From assembly GCF_039536245.1 (NCBI RefSeq), contig NZ_BAAAYN010000017.1:247801-311800 (forward strand): a DNA stretch of 64,000 nt, in the 5' to 3' direction. Positions 36,349-46,257 of the stretch are shown here, one piece after another. How positions within the stretch are numbered: the first letter of the stretch is position 1; each line of letters opens with the position of its first letter. The position numbers and the translations under genes are program-made. Origin of the DNA: Cryptosporangium minutisporangium (GTDB lineage: Bacteria; Actinomycetota; Actinomycetes; Mycobacteriales; Cryptosporangiaceae). Under the pieces are notes generated by a model, which saw only the letters and a list, made by a program, of their open reading frames with translations, ran no database searches and was not told where the DNA came from.

Positions 36349-38313
36349 CTACCAGGAGCGGCTGCGCTCCCAGGGCTGATGGGGGCCACGGTCGTCGTCG
36401 GCGGAGGCGTGCCGCGCGTGGCGTCCGCCGGAGCCGCTCGACTCGTCCGGGGCGGCGTTCCCGCCGGCCGGGGGTAGGTGCTCCAGGCTGGGCAGCTCGA
36501 ACTCGGCGGACGCCTGGTCGGCCGACGAGCTGCCCCGGTGTTCGGACGCCGGGGGCCAGGTCGGTGCGGGCGGGACGTCCGGCAGCTCGTCCCAGCGCTG
36601 CGAACCGAAGCCGTTCCCCGAGCCGAAACTGTCGCCGGCCGCGAACCCGTTGCCGGACCCGAAGCCCGGCTCGGCGCCGAACGCGGGCTCCGAGAGCGAT
36701 CGCCCGCCGACCGTGTAGGGGACGTCGAAAACGTCGCCGGTGATCGCGCCGGTGATCACATGTGGGTCGTCGCGGTCGTAGCGCTGCGACCCGGTGTCCC
36801 AGCTGTTGCTGGTCTCGCGCCAGGACGACCACTCGCTCGCCGAGCTGAGTTCGCCGTCGCGGCGGCTCTCGGGCTCCGCGGCGGGCTGCGGCGCCGACGG
36901 CGACCCCGACCGTGCCCAGAACTCGCTGTAGTCGATCGTGCCGGCCTCACCGGGGGCACCCTCGGGGCGCTTCTCCGCAGCGTCGGCACCGTCCGCCGTC
37001 GTGCGCGACCCGTAGACGCCCGCGTCCAGCCGCTGCGGCGTGTAGACCGGCGGGGCGTCGTCGTAGTCGATCAACTCGTACGAGGGCGCCTGGTCGTCCT
37101 CGGGGGCCCGACGGCGCCCGCTGCGTCGCCGCCCGGAGGTGTCCTCGACTTCCGGGTCGTAGGACGCTGGCGAGGCGGAGGAGCCCGGCGCGTAGGTGCC
37201 GGCCTGGTACGTCTGGCGGCGACCGCCGGGATGGCCCTGGTTGGCCGGGTCGCCCACGTCGTCCACGTCGGCGCGGCGGCGACCGTACTCGGTGCCGGTC
37301 GGCTTGCCGCCGGGCACCGGGGCACCGGCCGCCGGGCGACGCGGCCGGTTACCGGCGGGTGCCTCCGGCGCTGCCGGGTCACCCGGGGTACGGGCGCTGC
37401 CGTACGTGCCGGCCTGGTAGCGGATCGGCTCCTGCCGGGCGGCACCGGGAGCTCCGGGAGCACCGCCGCGGCCGTCGGCGTTCTCCTCCTCGGTACCGCC
37501 GAACCAGTCGTAGCCGGGGTCGGGCGACGGAAGGTTGACGCTCGTGGCCTCTTCGCGTGCTGTGATCGCGCGCCGCTCGGCGCGGCTGCGCGAATCGTTG
37601 CCCCGGTAGCGGCCGTCGACCGGGTAGTCGTCCTCCGCGGCCGGTAACGCACCGGTTAAGCGGTTGAGCCGCGTGGACTCGGCGCGCAGGACGCTGTCGC
37701 GACGGGTGGCCTCCAGCTCACGGTGAACACGCTCGAGTTCGCGGTGGACCGAGACCTCCACACCACGACGAAGCGAGTCGATGTCCGCACGGAGCCGGTC
37801 GACCTCGGTGCGGAGCTGGTCCTCGACGTCGTCCTTGACCATCGCGGCGTCGTCCCGCAGGACAACGCTCAGGCCGATGATGACGACGGAGAACACGGCG
37901 AGCACAGCGGCTGCCCGCAGGGGCCCGACGCCGTTTCCGAGCACCAGGAGCAGTGCCGCGATCGGTGCGATGGCGACGCCGACCCAGAACAACTTGCCGA
38001 CGTGACGCCGGAAGTCATTCGTAGTCGGTGCGCTTTCGCTCCCCCCGCGCTCCGGGGGCGGTAGATGAGGCGGCGGCATGCGATCGAGGTTAGCGAGTCG
38101 CTCACCCGGTGTCCGCGTTCTGGGCGATCCAGAAGCCTCGCCTGCGGGCATATCGCCCGTCTTGTCGGATGCGTTCGCGTCCACACCAGACGGTTCGCCC
38201 GGTTTTCGTACGTCGGTGGACGGTTCAACACTATCCGTAGTCGGCTCGTCCACCTCCACCGACCGTGCACTCTGCGGATCCACAACGCCACGGTAACCCG
38301 ACACTCGCACCAC
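36349..38313 (-). CDS. Two-helix membrane protein with coiled coil and long disordered tail
   Basis: The 654-residue product has a disordered N-terminus (about 1-100), two membrane helices (about 108-126 and 132-150), a heptad-like coiled coil (about 155-205, DDVEDQLRTEVDRLRADIDS) and some 440 residues rich in Gly, Pro, Ser, Asp and Arg with repeated YQAGTYG/YQAGTYA and GSGNGF motifs. No catalytic domain is visible. The start is uncertain; GTG codons at 38313, 38310 and 38304 compete and an internal ATG near residue 79 would remove the leader. It is the last gene of the long minus-strand run that includes the degenerate ABC pair. A scaffold or envelope-organising role is a guess. Confidence 0.75.
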   Translation of the reverse strand: MVRVSGYRGVVDPQSARSVEVDEPTTDSVEPSTDVRKPGEPSGVDANASDKTGDMPAGEASGSPRTRTPGERLANLDRMPPPHLPPPERGGSESAPTTNDFRRHVGKLFWVGVAIAPIAALLLVLGNGVGPLRAAAVLAVFSVVIIGLSVVLRDDAAMVKDDVEDQLRTEVDRLRADIDSLRRGVEVSVHRELERVHRELEATRRDSVLRAESTRLNRLTGALPAAEDDYPVDGRYRGNDSRSRAERRAITAREEATSVNLPSPDPGYDWFGGTEEENADGRGGAPGAPGAARQEPIRYQAGTYGSARTPGDPAAPEAPAGNRPRRPAAGAPVPGGKPTGTEYGRRRADVDDVGDPANQGHPGGRRQTYQAGTYAPGSSASPASYDPEVEDTSGRRRSGRRRAPEDDQAPSYELIDYDDAPPVYTPQRLDAGVYGSRTTADGADAAEKRPEGAPGEAGTIDYSEFWARSGSPSAPQPAAEPESRRDGELSSASEWSSWRETSNSWDTGSQRYDRDDPHVITGAITGDVFDVPYTVGGRSLSEPAFGAEPGFGSGNGFAAGDSFGSGNGFGSQRWDELPDVPPAPTWPPASEHRGSSSADQASAEFELPSLEHLPPAGGNAAPDESSGSGGRHARHASADDDRGPHQPWERSRSW

Positions 38314-38418
38314 GCCGGGCCAGCGATGACCGAAAATCTCACTAAGGGTGAATCTGATATTCCTTACGGCAGTTAACTATCTGGTGATCGAGGCGGAAAA
38401 TCCGGGATCGCGCCGAAT

Positions 38419-39231
38419 TTAGTGACCGTGGCCACCTGCTGCGTCCGAAGGCTCGCCGTCGAGCTGCAGGACCTGGTCGCAGGCGCGCTGGGCGAACTCG
38501 AAATCGGCCGTCGCGAGCAGGACAGCGTTCGGCGACCCGCTGGGCAGATCGCGTACCAGGCCGGCCAGCGCCGCCGCCGTGGCCGCGCCCATGCCGACCG
38601 CCGGATCGTCCAGTAGGAGTAGTTCCGGACCGGCCAGCAGCGCCCGAGCGAGCACCACCCGGCCGTGCAGCGACGCCGGGACGGCGGCCAGGTCCGCATC
38701 GGCGTACTCAGCCGCTCCCAGCCGGGACAGGTGATCCCTCGCCAGCTCCCGGAGCGCCGGGCCCTGCACCCGGAAGCGGGTCGCGCCGAACAGCGCAACA
38801 CCGATCCCCGCCTGACGTCCGGCGGGAACGGCCGGGACCCGAGGCACCCCCGGCGAACCGACCAGAACGTTCTCGAGGACGGTCAGGCCCCCGTAGAGAC
38901 CGACGCCCTGCAGCGTCCGGGCCACACCCATGGTGGTCAGACGGTGCGGGCGCGGACGTAAGGCAGCCCCACGCCAGGTGATCTCGCCCGCCTCCGGCCG
39001 CACGAAGCCGCAGACCGTGTTGAACAACGTGGACTTGCCGACGCCGTCCGGCCCGACGACGCCGACCACCTGTCCGGACTCGACGCTCAACGAGAGGGTG
39101 CTCAAGGCGACCGTGGTGCCCAGCCGAGTCCGGACGTTCGCCAGCCGCAGCACCGGTAAGCGAGTATCCGAGCCGGTCGGCCGGGTACCGGTAGCGGTCG
39201 GCACGGCCTGGTCCGAGGACATCAAAGCCAT
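38419..39231 (-). CDS. ABC transporter ATPase with degenerate catalytic motifs
   Basis: The 270-residue protein has a good Walker A (GPDGVGKST at 60-68) and Q-loop Gln108, in a LivG-like frame. The signature motif is replaced by SLHGR (187-191), the Walker B reads LLLLDDP with Asp209 in place of the catalytic Glu, and the H-loop His is replaced (TAD at 241-243). ATP may bind, but hydrolysis is doubtful. It lies downstream of an LivH/RbsC-like permease gene with which it presumably forms a complex. Neither gene has a substrate-binding protein nearby. Confidence 0.85.
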   Translation of the reverse strand: MALMSSDQAVPTATGTRPTGSDTRLPVLRLANVRTRLGTTVALSTLSLSVESGQVVGVVGPDGVGKSTLFNTVCGFVRPEAGEITWRGAALRPRPHRLTTMGVARTLQGVGLYGGLTVLENVLVGSPGVPRVPAVPAGRQAGIGVALFGATRFRVQGPALRELARDHLSRLGAAEYADADLAAVPASLHGRVVLARALLAGPELLLLDDPAVGMGAATAAALAGLVRDLPSGSPNAVLLATADFEFAQRACDQVLQLDGEPSDAAGGHGH

Positions 39232-39349
39232 CCCTGTCTCCTCGGGAGCGTCGATCCGTCAGCAGCCGAGTATGTGGTAACCGTCACACCATCTGCAAGA
39301 CATGTTCCGGCAACCAGGCAGGGACATAACGGGCAGCGGACGCGACGAC

Positions 39350-40537
39350 TCAGCGGCGTCCTAGACGCTCCATCAGGCGGGTGACCGCCAGCCCCACCAG
39401 AATCGCCGCCCCGGAGATCACCGCACCGACCCACCGATCCGCCCCGACCAGGTCGAGGTGCAGCCGGATCAGTCCGAGCAGGACGGCAGCGAGGACGACA
39501 CCGAAGACCCCACCCCGTCGCCCGTGAGCGCTCACCCCGCCGAGCAGCGCGACGCTGAAGCCCACCATCGCCAGCTCGGCCATGCCCGCGTACCCGGCGG
39601 CGCTGGAGCCGCGGTTCGCGGTGTCCAGCAGGCCGGCGGCCGCCGCGAGCGCACCTGATCCGGCGAGCGCACCTGCCGCCGCGATCGAGGCGACGAATCC
39701 CACCCGCTTGGCCGGGTCACCGGTCGGACGCGAGCGACCGACGAAACGCCGGAACGCCGGAACGGCGAGCAGCAGCCCGCCCACCACCGAGATGCCGGCG
39801 GCACCGGCGAGCCACCACTCCGCCGCCACGTGGACGTCCGGCGTCTCACCGCCGACCGGACGCGCGGCGCTGCCGGCCAGTGCAGGCACCAATCCGGACA
39901 ACAACCCGGCGATACCCAGGCTCACGGCCCAGCTCGGGACGCCGAACAAGGTGCTGAACAGCGCGATCACCAGGCCAGCCAGCGCTCCCCCGGCGAGCGC
40001 CATCGCCAGCGCGTTACCGAACGGATGGCCCTCGGCCCCGACCAGCCAGGCGTAGTCCGCCCCCGCCGCGATCGCGATCGCTCCGATCGCGATGTTCGGC
40101 ATGCCGGCTCGGAGCGAGAGCGCCGCCGCGCTGCCCAGGAGGACGGCGGTGGCGATCCAGAGCAGGACGGCCGGGCCGGCGTCGCCACGGAAGATCTGGT
40201 CGTCCTGCGCGAGGACGAGAAGCACCTCGGTGACACAGGCCGCGGCCAGGACGACTTCCCAGGCCAGATGCGGCCAGAGCCGGTCCCGGACCGGAGGCTC
40301 GGACACCGGCTCGGCGAACGTCGGCGGCACCGGGGGCGGCGGCTCCTCGGGCGGAAGCGTCGGCACTCCGTACGGCGGCGTGTTACCGCCGAGCAGCTCG
40401 GTCGGGGTGTCGTCGGCGAACCGGAGATCGTAATCCGGCGGGTACTCGTACTCGCCGGTCGTAGTGCCCGGCAGGGTCAGCGTCCCGGAGTCCCGATCGT
40501 CGATACCCGGATCGTCACTGTGCTGTTTGCCGTCCAC
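39350..40537 (-). CDS. ABC-type (branched-chain amino acid/sugar class) permease-like membrane protein
   Basis: The 395-residue protein has an acidic, Pro-rich cytoplasmic leader (about 1-85; PPEEPPPPVPP) and about nine to ten membrane helices of LivH/LivM/RbsC type with many small residues and the GGVSAHGRRGGVFG loop near the C-terminus. The GTG at 40537 has GGGAGGT upstream; the frame extends to 40603 without support. It precedes the degenerate ATPase by 118 bases. The family normally has a short N-terminus, so the leader is unusual. Confidence 0.82.
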   Translation of the reverse strand: MDGKQHSDDPGIDDRDSGTLTLPGTTTGEYEYPPDYDLRFADDTPTELLGGNTPPYGVPTLPPEEPPPPVPPTFAEPVSEPPVRDRLWPHLAWEVVLAAACVTEVLLVLAQDDQIFRGDAGPAVLLWIATAVLLGSAAALSLRAGMPNIAIGAIAIAAGADYAWLVGAEGHPFGNALAMALAGGALAGLVIALFSTLFGVPSWAVSLGIAGLLSGLVPALAGSAARPVGGETPDVHVAAEWWLAGAAGISVVGGLLLAVPAFRRFVGRSRPTGDPAKRVGFVASIAAAGALAGSGALAAAAGLLDTANRGSSAAGYAGMAELAMVGFSVALLGGVSAHGRRGGVFGVVLAAVLLGLIRLHLDLVGADRWVGAVISGAAILVGLAVTRLMERLGRR

Positions 40538-40621
40538 GATTGACCTCCCGGCGCGCGCCCGCGTCGACCCCCGTCGAAATCCGACAGTAGCCCCCAAGCG
40601 CACACCCGGGCGGCCCGGCGA

Positions 40622-40906
40622 TCACTCCGAGTGCTTGAGCAGGTAGTCGATGAACGCCGCGCGGATGATCGGCTCCTGCTCGCCGTACTCGTGTCCGGTC
40701 AGCTGCCGCCAGAGACCGACAGCCTCCTCGATCGAGGTGCCGACCGAACCGAGACTCTCGTCGTTCGACTCGGTCTCGCGGGCGCTCGGCAGGCGCTCGA
40801 TCAGGTTCCAGAAGAAGCCGATGTCGCCCCGCTTCCGTGCGCTCGCGAACGCGCGGCCGCGCAACTCCTCCGTCGACAACGCGTCCAGGGTGGCCAGATC
40901 GCTCAT
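40622..40906 (-). CDS. Small conserved actinobacterial protein
   Basis: The 94-residue soluble protein is rich in Glu and Arg, with a predicted helical body (RGRAFASARKRGDIGFFWNLIERLPSA near 16-42). No domain is recognised. It overlaps the DUF3180 gene by four bases (ATGA) and has AAAGGA before its start, so it is translated with the folate operon. Genes of this size at this place are seen in other actinomycetes, but I know of no function. Confidence 0.8.
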   Translation of the reverse strand: MSDLATLDALSTEELRGRAFASARKRGDIGFFWNLIERLPSARETESNDESLGSVGTSIEEAVGLWRQLTGHEYGEQEPIIRAAFIDYLLKHSE

Positions 40907-41415
40907 GGGTACGTCCTTTGATCAGGATCTTCGTCGTCAGGTGGTTCCGGGATCCGGCACGACCGCTCCAGCCACAGCGCGGCCGCAACCAGCAGGATCG
41001 CCGCGACCAGGCCGCCCGTGCACTCCGGCAGGTCGTCGGCGGCCGCGGCCAGCCGGTCGCGCTCGCCGAGCAGGAACACCAGCAGGCCCGCGTACAACCC
41101 GACGAACAGCGCGCCGCCGAGCGACGACGCCTTCGCCAACGCGGCGAAACGGGCGACGGCGAGCGGCTCCACCGGAGCGGCGCCCTCGTCCCGGTCGATC
41201 CGGGACTTCGTCGCGCGGGCCACGATCAGCTCGAAGATCGCCAGCAGCGCCAGCGTCAGTACCGGGAACCAGGTGAACGTCGGCAGGTCACCGTAGAACC
41301 GGTTCGCCATCGCCCAGGCCGCTACACACGCGACCAGCACCACCAGCGCGAGGCTGCCGGGGCGGGTCGGGGTCAACCGCGGGGTCGGCGTCGGCGGGCT
41401 GGGGGGCGGAGTCAC
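40903..41415 (-). CDS. DUF3180 membrane protein
   Basis: The 170-residue protein has a Pro-rich leader, four membrane helices (about 22-37, 48-68, 92-115 and 135-150) and a basic-acidic loop between helices two and three. DUF3180 proteins follow folK in most actinobacterial genomes and are otherwise uncharacterised. The gap to folK is six bases. Confidence 0.88.
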   Translation of the reverse strand: MTPPPSPPTPTPRLTPTRPGSLALVVLVACVAAWAMANRFYGDLPTFTWFPVLTLALLAIFELIVARATKSRIDRDEGAAPVEPLAVARFAALAKASSLGGALFVGLYAGLLVFLLGERDRLAAAADDLPECTGGLVAAILLVAAALWLERSCRIPEPPDDEDPDQRTYP

Positions 41416-41421
41416 TCCTGG

Positions 41422-41946
41422 TCACCTCTCCAGGCTCAAGTCATCGCGGCGGCGGACACTGGCCCGCTCATTGTCCGGCAGCGCCTCGACGAGCTCACGC
41501 ACTGACCGCGTCGAGCCGCGCCCGGCGAGTACCGCGTCGGGCTCGACCGCGAGCCACGGCACGAGGACGAACGCCCGCTGGTGGGCGCGCGGGTGCGGCA
41601 ACGTCAGCTCGGGGTCGTCGGAGAGCACCGGCGTCCCGTCCGCATTGTGCACCTGCACTACGTCCACATCGAGCGTTCGCGGGCCCCACCGCACGTCGCG
41701 CACCCGGCCGGCGGCGAGCTCGGCCTCCCGGCCGGCCGACAGCCATCCGGAGGCGTCACGGTCGGGCGCGTCGGCCACCAGGATCGCGTTCAAGTAGTCG
41801 TCCTGCGGAACCGGTCCCCAGGGATCGGTCTCGAACACGGGCGAGACGCGCACCGCGCCGTCGCTCCGGAGTGCGGTGATCACTGCGGCCAGGTTTGCCA
41901 GCCGGTCACCGAGGTTGGATCCGATCGAGAGCACGGCTCTGGTCAC
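41422..41946 (-). CDS. folK: 2-amino-4-hydroxy-6-hydroxymethyldihydropteridine pyrophosphokinase
   Basis: FolK adds diphosphate to the pterin before it is joined to p-aminobenzoate. The 174-residue protein has SIGSNLGDR at 7-15, SPVFETDPWG, the catalytic RWGPRTLDVDVV (metal-binding Asp pair) and LPHPRAHQRAFVL, all typical. Its start overlaps folB by four bases. Confidence 0.97.
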   Translation of the reverse strand: MTRAVLSIGSNLGDRLANLAAVITALRSDGAVRVSPVFETDPWGPVPQDDYLNAILVADAPDRDASGWLSAGREAELAAGRVRDVRWGPRTLDVDVVQVHNADGTPVLSDDPELTLPHPRAHQRAFVLVPWLAVEPDAVLAGRGSTRSVRELVEALPDNERASVRRRDDLSLER

Positions 41947-42305
41947 GAGCGTTCCCGCCGGACCGTCACGGCCACGTCCGCGAACTCCAACGGTATCGGC
42001 GCCTGCGGCTTGTGCACGGTCACCTCCGCGGCGCTCACCCGCGGATCGTCCAGGCAGACGTCGGCCAGCCGGGCGACGAGCTTCTCCAGCAGGTTCACCG
42101 GCTCACCCGCGACCACCGCCGCCAGCCGCTCGGCCAGTTCGCCGTAGTGCACGGTGTCGGTGACGTCGTCGGTCTCCGCCGCCTTGCGCGTGTCGAGTTC
42201 CAGCACGACGTCGACGACGAACGGCTGGCCGTCCCGACGCTCGTGGTCGTAAACCCCGTGGTACCCGGTCACCCGCAGACCGGTCAGCACGATCCGGTCG
42301 CTCAT
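41943..42305 (-). CDS. folB: Dihydroneopterin aldolase
   Basis: FolB cleaves dihydroneopterin to the hydroxymethyl pterin. The 120-residue protein has LRVTGYHGVYDHER near 10-23, with the conserved catalytic-site Glu near 22, DTVHYGELAE, and the NLLEKLVARLADVCL helix; the KPQAPIPLEFADVAV segment carries the catalytic Lys. It overlaps folK and folP by four bases each. Confidence 0.97.
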   Translation of the reverse strand: MSDRIVLTGLRVTGYHGVYDHERRDGQPFVVDVVLELDTRKAAETDDVTDTVHYGELAERLAAVVAGEPVNLLEKLVARLADVCLDDPRVSAAEVTVHKPQAPIPLEFADVAVTVRRERS

Positions 42306-43192
42306 CCTGCGGCCCTCCGGTACGCCTCCACCACCGCGATCGCATCGACGCTCTGCCGAACTTCGTGCACGCGCACACCCCAGGCACCCGCCTGAGCCGC
42401 GAGCACCGTGATCGCCAGCGTGGCGTCCTCGCGCTCGTCGACCGGCCGCGGTTTGCCTGCCGCGTCGGCCAGGAGTGTGCCCAGGAACGACTTGCGGCTG
42501 GCGCCGATCAACACCGGCAGCCCCAGACCCTGCAGGACGTCCAGCCGGGCCAGCAGCTCCCAGTTGTGGACGCCGGTCTTGGCGAACCCCAGCCCCGGGT
42601 CGAGGATCAGCGACTCCGGCGTCACCCCGGCCGCGACCGCCGCGTCGACCCGTGCCGACAGCTCGTCCCGGACCTCGGTGACCACGTCGTCGTAGTGCGC
42701 CAACTGCTGCATGTCCCGGCTGTGGCCACGCCAGTGCATCAGGATCCACGGGCAGCCGGCATCCGCGACGACGGCACCCATGCTCGCGTCCGCCAGCCCG
42801 CCCGAGACGTCGTTGACGACGGTGGCGCCGGCCGCGAGAGCCGCCTCGGCCACCGCCGCACGGGTCGTGTCGATGCTCACGACGACGTCCGCGGCGACCA
42901 GCTCGCGGATCACCGGGACCACCCGGGCGATCTCCACGGTGGCGTCGACCCGCTCGGCACCCGGCCGGGTCGACTCACCCCCGACGTCGATCAGGTCGGC
43001 GCCCTCGGCGACGAGCTCGCGGGCGTGCGTCACCGCAGCGTCCAGGCTTTCGTACCGCCCACCGTCGGAGAACGAGTCGGGCGTCACGTTGACGACGCCC
43101 ATCACCACGCACCGCCCGACGTCGGGTAGGCCGGTCACCTGCTGGGCCCGAGCCGAAGTGGCGGGACCACTCGCTGCGGACCGGCCGGTCAC
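42302..43192 (-). CDS. folP: Dihydropteroate synthase
   Basis: FolP condenses p-aminobenzoate with the pterin diphosphate and is the sulfonamide target. The 296-residue protein has [52 protein letters not shown] and GASRKSFLG in order. The GTG at 43192 overlaps the folE stop (GTGA), which supports it; the frame extends to 43330 inside folE and that extension is rejected. About 30 residues precede the conserved core. Confidence 0.97.
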   Translation of the reverse strand: MTGRSAASGPATSARAQQVTGLPDVGRCVVMGVVNVTPDSFSDGGRYESLDAAVTHARELVAEGADLIDVGGESTRPGAERVDATVEIARVVPVIRELVAADVVVSIDTTRAAVAEAALAAGATVVNDVSGGLADASMGAVVADAGCPWILMHWRGHSRDMQQLAHYDDVVTEVRDELSARVDAAVAAGVTPESLILDPGLGFAKTGVHNWELLARLDVLQGLGLPVLIGASRKSFLGTLLADAAGKPRPVDEREDATLAITVLAAQAGAWGVRVHEVRQSVDAIAVVEAYRRAAG

Positions 43193-43830
43193 CTGCCTTG
43201 TCCGAGAATCAGGCTCATCGCCTCGGCCCGTGCGGCCTGGGACCGCTGGAACCAGCCCCGCACGGCCGACGTCACTGTCCGGGCGCCGGGCTTGCGGATG
43301 CCCCGCATCGACATGCACAGGTGCTCGCACTCGACGACCACGATCACGCCCCGCGGCTCCAGCCGCTGCATCAGCGTGTCGGCGATCTGCGACGTCAGAC
43401 GCTCCTGCACCTGCGGACGCCGCGCGTACGCCTCCACCAGCCGGGCGAGCTTGGACAGGCCGGTGATCCGGCCGTCCTCGCCCGGGATGTAGCCGACGTG
43501 CGCGACGCCGTGGAACGGCACCAGGTGGTGCTCACAGGTCGAGTAGAGCTCGATGTCCTTCACCAGGACGATCTCCTCGTGGTCCTCCTCGAAGACCGTG
43601 GTGAGGAGTGCCGCGGGATCGACGTGCAGCCCGGAGAAGATCTCCGCGTAGGCCCTGGCCACGCGGGCCGGCGTCTCCCGCAGGCCCTCGCGGTCGGGGT
43701 CCTCCCCGACCGCGGCGAGGATCTCCCGCACCGCCCGCTGGATCCGGAGCAGGTCGACGGCGTCCGCCGCCGACGTGCCCCCCTCACCAGCGGGCGTCAG
43801 TGCATCCGACGCGACCGCTTCGGTGCTCAG
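43189..43830 (-). CDS. folE: GTP cyclohydrolase I, probable CTG start
   Basis: FolE turns GTP into dihydroneopterin triphosphate, the entry to folate. The protein has the zinc ligands in [12 protein letters not shown] and VECEHLC, the family motif [23 protein letters not shown], and a normal C-terminus. No ATG or GTG lies before the domain in frame. GGGGGAGGA followed by six bases points to CTG at 43830, which also overlaps the ftsH stop (CTGA), giving 213 residues. The alternative is a TTG at 43899, deep in ftsH and with no ribosome site. A CTG start is rare but the local signals are strong. Confidence 0.93.
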   Translation of the reverse strand: MSTEAVASDALTPAGEGGTSAADAVDLLRIQRAVREILAAVGEDPDREGLRETPARVARAYAEIFSGLHVDPAALLTTVFEEDHEEIVLVKDIELYSTCEHHLVPFHGVAHVGYIPGEDGRITGLSKLARLVEAYARRPQVQERLTSQIADTLMQRLEPRGVIVVVECEHLCMSMRGIRKPGARTVTSAVRGWFQRSQAARAEAMSLILGQGR

Positions 43831-46040
43831 CGCAGGTCCTCCCCCTCGGAGCAGTGCATCGGTCCGGCCGGACCGGAGTGGCCGGGGTTGCCCGGCCAAC
43901 CGGGCTGCCCGGGAACCGGCGGACCACCGAGCGTGTCGCTCTGCGGCGGCAGCGGGTCGGTCAGCGGGTCGCCGGAGGCCGGCACCGCCGCGTCGCTACC
44001 GGGGTTGAGCACGACGTGCGGCTCGTCGTCGTCCGGGGCCGCGTGGGCGCCCCCGTTCGTACGGAGGCCGCTGGCGCCGTTCGAGAGCCGGGCGGTCGCC
44101 TCGTCCGCTGCCTTCTTCTGCAGCTCGGCGAGTTCGGCCGGCGTCATGACCGGCGGCTTGTCGCTGGGCGCGCGCTTGCCGAACCCGTTGAACGGCGACA
44201 TCGGCGGACGCTTCTGCACCCGGGCACAGATCCGGGCCATGTCGTCCTTGCTCAGCGTCTCCTTCTCCAGGAGTTCGAGCACCATCGTGTCGAGGACGTC
44301 GCGGTACTCCGAGAGGATCTCGTACGCCTCGTCGTGGGCGAGCTCGATCAGAGCCCGCACCTCGGCGTCGATCTCGGCGGCGAGGGAATCGGAGTAGTCA
44401 CGCTGGTGACCCATGTCCCGGCCGAGGAACGGCTCGGAGTCACTGGTGCCGTACTTGACCGCACCGAGCTTGGCGCTCATGCCGTACTCGGTGACCATCG
44501 CGCGGGCCATCCCGGTGGCCTTCTCGATGTCGTTGCCGGCGCCGGTGGTGGGCTCGTGGTAGACGAGTTCCTCCGCTGCCCGGCCACCGAGTGCGTACGC
44601 CAGCGTGTCGATCAACTCCGACCGCGTCTGGGTGTACTTGTCCTCGGTCGGCAGGATCAGCGTGTGGCCCAGCGAGCGGCCACGCGGCACGATCGTCAGC
44701 TTGTGCACCGGCGCGGAGTGCGGCAGTGCCCAGGCAACCAGCGCGTGTCCACCCTCGTGGTACGCGGTGACCTTGAGTTCCTTCGGGCTCATCGCCCTGG
44801 TCTTGCGCTCAGGACCTGCGATCACGCGGTCGATCGCCTCTTCGAGCGCCTCGTTGGTGATCGCCTTCTTGTCCTGCCTGGCGGTGAGCAGCGCGGCCTC
44901 GTTGATGACGTTCGCCAGGTCGGCACCGGTGAAGCCCGGCGTGCGGCGAGCGGTCGTGTCGAGGTCGACGTCGGGCGAGAACGGCTTGCCCTTGGCGTGC
45001 ACCCGCAGGACGGCCTTGCGCCCCTCCAGGTCCGGACGGTCGACCGCGATCTGCCGGTCGAAGCGGCCGGGACGCAGCAGCGCCGGGTCGAGGATGTCGG
45101 GCCGGTTCGTCGCGGCGATCATGATGATGCCGCCCTTGACGTCGAAGCCGTCCATCTCGACCAGCATCTGGTTGAGGGTCTGCTCGCGCTCGTCGTGGCC
45201 ACCGCCGAGGCCTGCGCCACGGTGCCGGCCGACCGCGTCGATCTCGTCGACGAAGATGATCGCCGGAGCGTTCTGCTTCGCCTGCTCGAACAGGTCACGG
45301 ACGCGGCTCGCACCGACACCGACGAACATCTCGACGAAGTCGGAGCCGGAGATCGAGTAGAACGGCACGCCCGCCTCACCGGCCACCGCACGGGCCAGCA
45401 GCGTCTTACCGGTTCCGGGCGGGCCGTAGAGCAGGACGCCCTTCGGGATCTTCGCGCCGATCGCCTGGAACTTGGCCGGGTTCTGCAGGAACTCCTTGAT
45501 CTCGTGGAGCTCCTCGATGGCCTCGTCCGCACCGGCGACGTCGGCGAACGTGGTCTTCGGCGTGTCCTTGCTGACCAGCTTGGCCTTGGACTTGCCGAAG
45601 TTCATGACTCGGCTGCCGCCGCCCTGCATCTGGCTCATGAAGAGGAACAGCAGAACGACGACGACCAGGATCGGGAGAACCGTGATCAGAAGCGTGACGA
45701 AGATCGAATCCCGAGTGACCTTCGTGTCGAAGGCCGGTCCGCCCGACTGCGCCTTCTCCGTCAGGAGATCGAAGACGGTGTCGGCGGACTGGGACGGGAA
45801 CGACGCCTCGATCTTCTCCGAGCCGCGGTAGTCGTTCTTCAGGTCCAGCCGGATCAGTTGCTCCCGGTCTTGGAGCTGTGCTTTGTCGTAGTTGCCGTCG
45901 CGCACCTGTGCCAGGGCGACGGAGGAGTCGACCTTCTTGTAGTCGCCGTCGCCGGTGAACAGTGAGCCCAGCAGCAGAGCGACCAGGATCATCAGGATGA
46001 TCCAGACCAAGGGCCTGCGGATGAAGCGGGTACGTTCCAT
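43827..46040 (-). CDS. ftsH: ATP-dependent zinc metalloprotease FtsH
   Basis: FtsH is the membrane-bound AAA+ protease. The 737-residue protein has two membrane helices (about 10-28 and 112-133), Walker A GPPGTGKT, Walker B IIFVDEID, the second region of homology with two Arg fingers, and the zinc site HEGGH. The C-terminal 100 residues are Pro/Gly/Asp-rich and disordered, as usual in actinobacteria. A 217-base gap upstream suggests its own promoter, while folE overlaps its stop codon, linking it to the folate operon. Confidence 0.98.
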   Translation of the reverse strand: MERTRFIRRPLVWIILMILVALLLGSLFTGDGDYKKVDSSVALAQVRDGNYDKAQLQDREQLIRLDLKNDYRGSEKIEASFPSQSADTVFDLLTEKAQSGGPAFDTKVTRDSIFVTLLITVLPILVVVVLLFLFMSQMQGGGSRVMNFGKSKAKLVSKDTPKTTFADVAGADEAIEELHEIKEFLQNPAKFQAIGAKIPKGVLLYGPPGTGKTLLARAVAGEAGVPFYSISGSDFVEMFVGVGASRVRDLFEQAKQNAPAIIFVDEIDAVGRHRGAGLGGGHDEREQTLNQMLVEMDGFDVKGGIIMIAATNRPDILDPALLRPGRFDRQIAVDRPDLEGRKAVLRVHAKGKPFSPDVDLDTTARRTPGFTGADLANVINEAALLTARQDKKAITNEALEEAIDRVIAGPERKTRAMSPKELKVTAYHEGGHALVAWALPHSAPVHKLTIVPRGRSLGHTLILPTEDKYTQTRSELIDTLAYALGGRAAEELVYHEPTTGAGNDIEKATGMARAMVTEYGMSAKLGAVKYGTSDSEPFLGRDMGHQRDYSDSLAAEIDAEVRALIELAHDEAYEILSEYRDVLDTMVLELLEKETLSKDDMARICARVQKRPPMSPFNGFGKRAPSDKPPVMTPAELAELQKKAADEATARLSNGASGLRTNGGAHAAPDDDEPHVVLNPGSDAAVPASGDPLTDPLPPQSDTLGGPPVPGQPGWPGNPGHSGPAGPMHCSEGEDLR

Positions 46041-46257
46041 GCTGCGTGCGGGGTGCTCAGAAAAGCAGAGCCCCGGCCCCTCCCGATTCTCAGGCTATTA
46101 GGCGCGTGTCGGTGTGCACTTCAGGTGGTTCAACGAGCTATTACTCGAAGTTCACTCGGATCTTGGAAGAGTACTCCGAGCCCACCGACCCTGCAGGTGG
46201 CCGGTCGGCAACCCTCCGAGACAACGGGTGAACCGTGGTCACCGTTCCCGTGACCGG

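Noticed and set aside
43608-45965. 785-residue frame antisense to ftsH
   Set aside because: It is a shadow of ftsH and folE codon bias; the protein is Arg/Val/Leu/Gly-rich without motifs.
46041-46257. Small ORFs between hpt and ftsH
   Set aside because: Frames of 61-66 codons have no ribosome site and no biased composition. The gap more likely holds the ftsH promoter.
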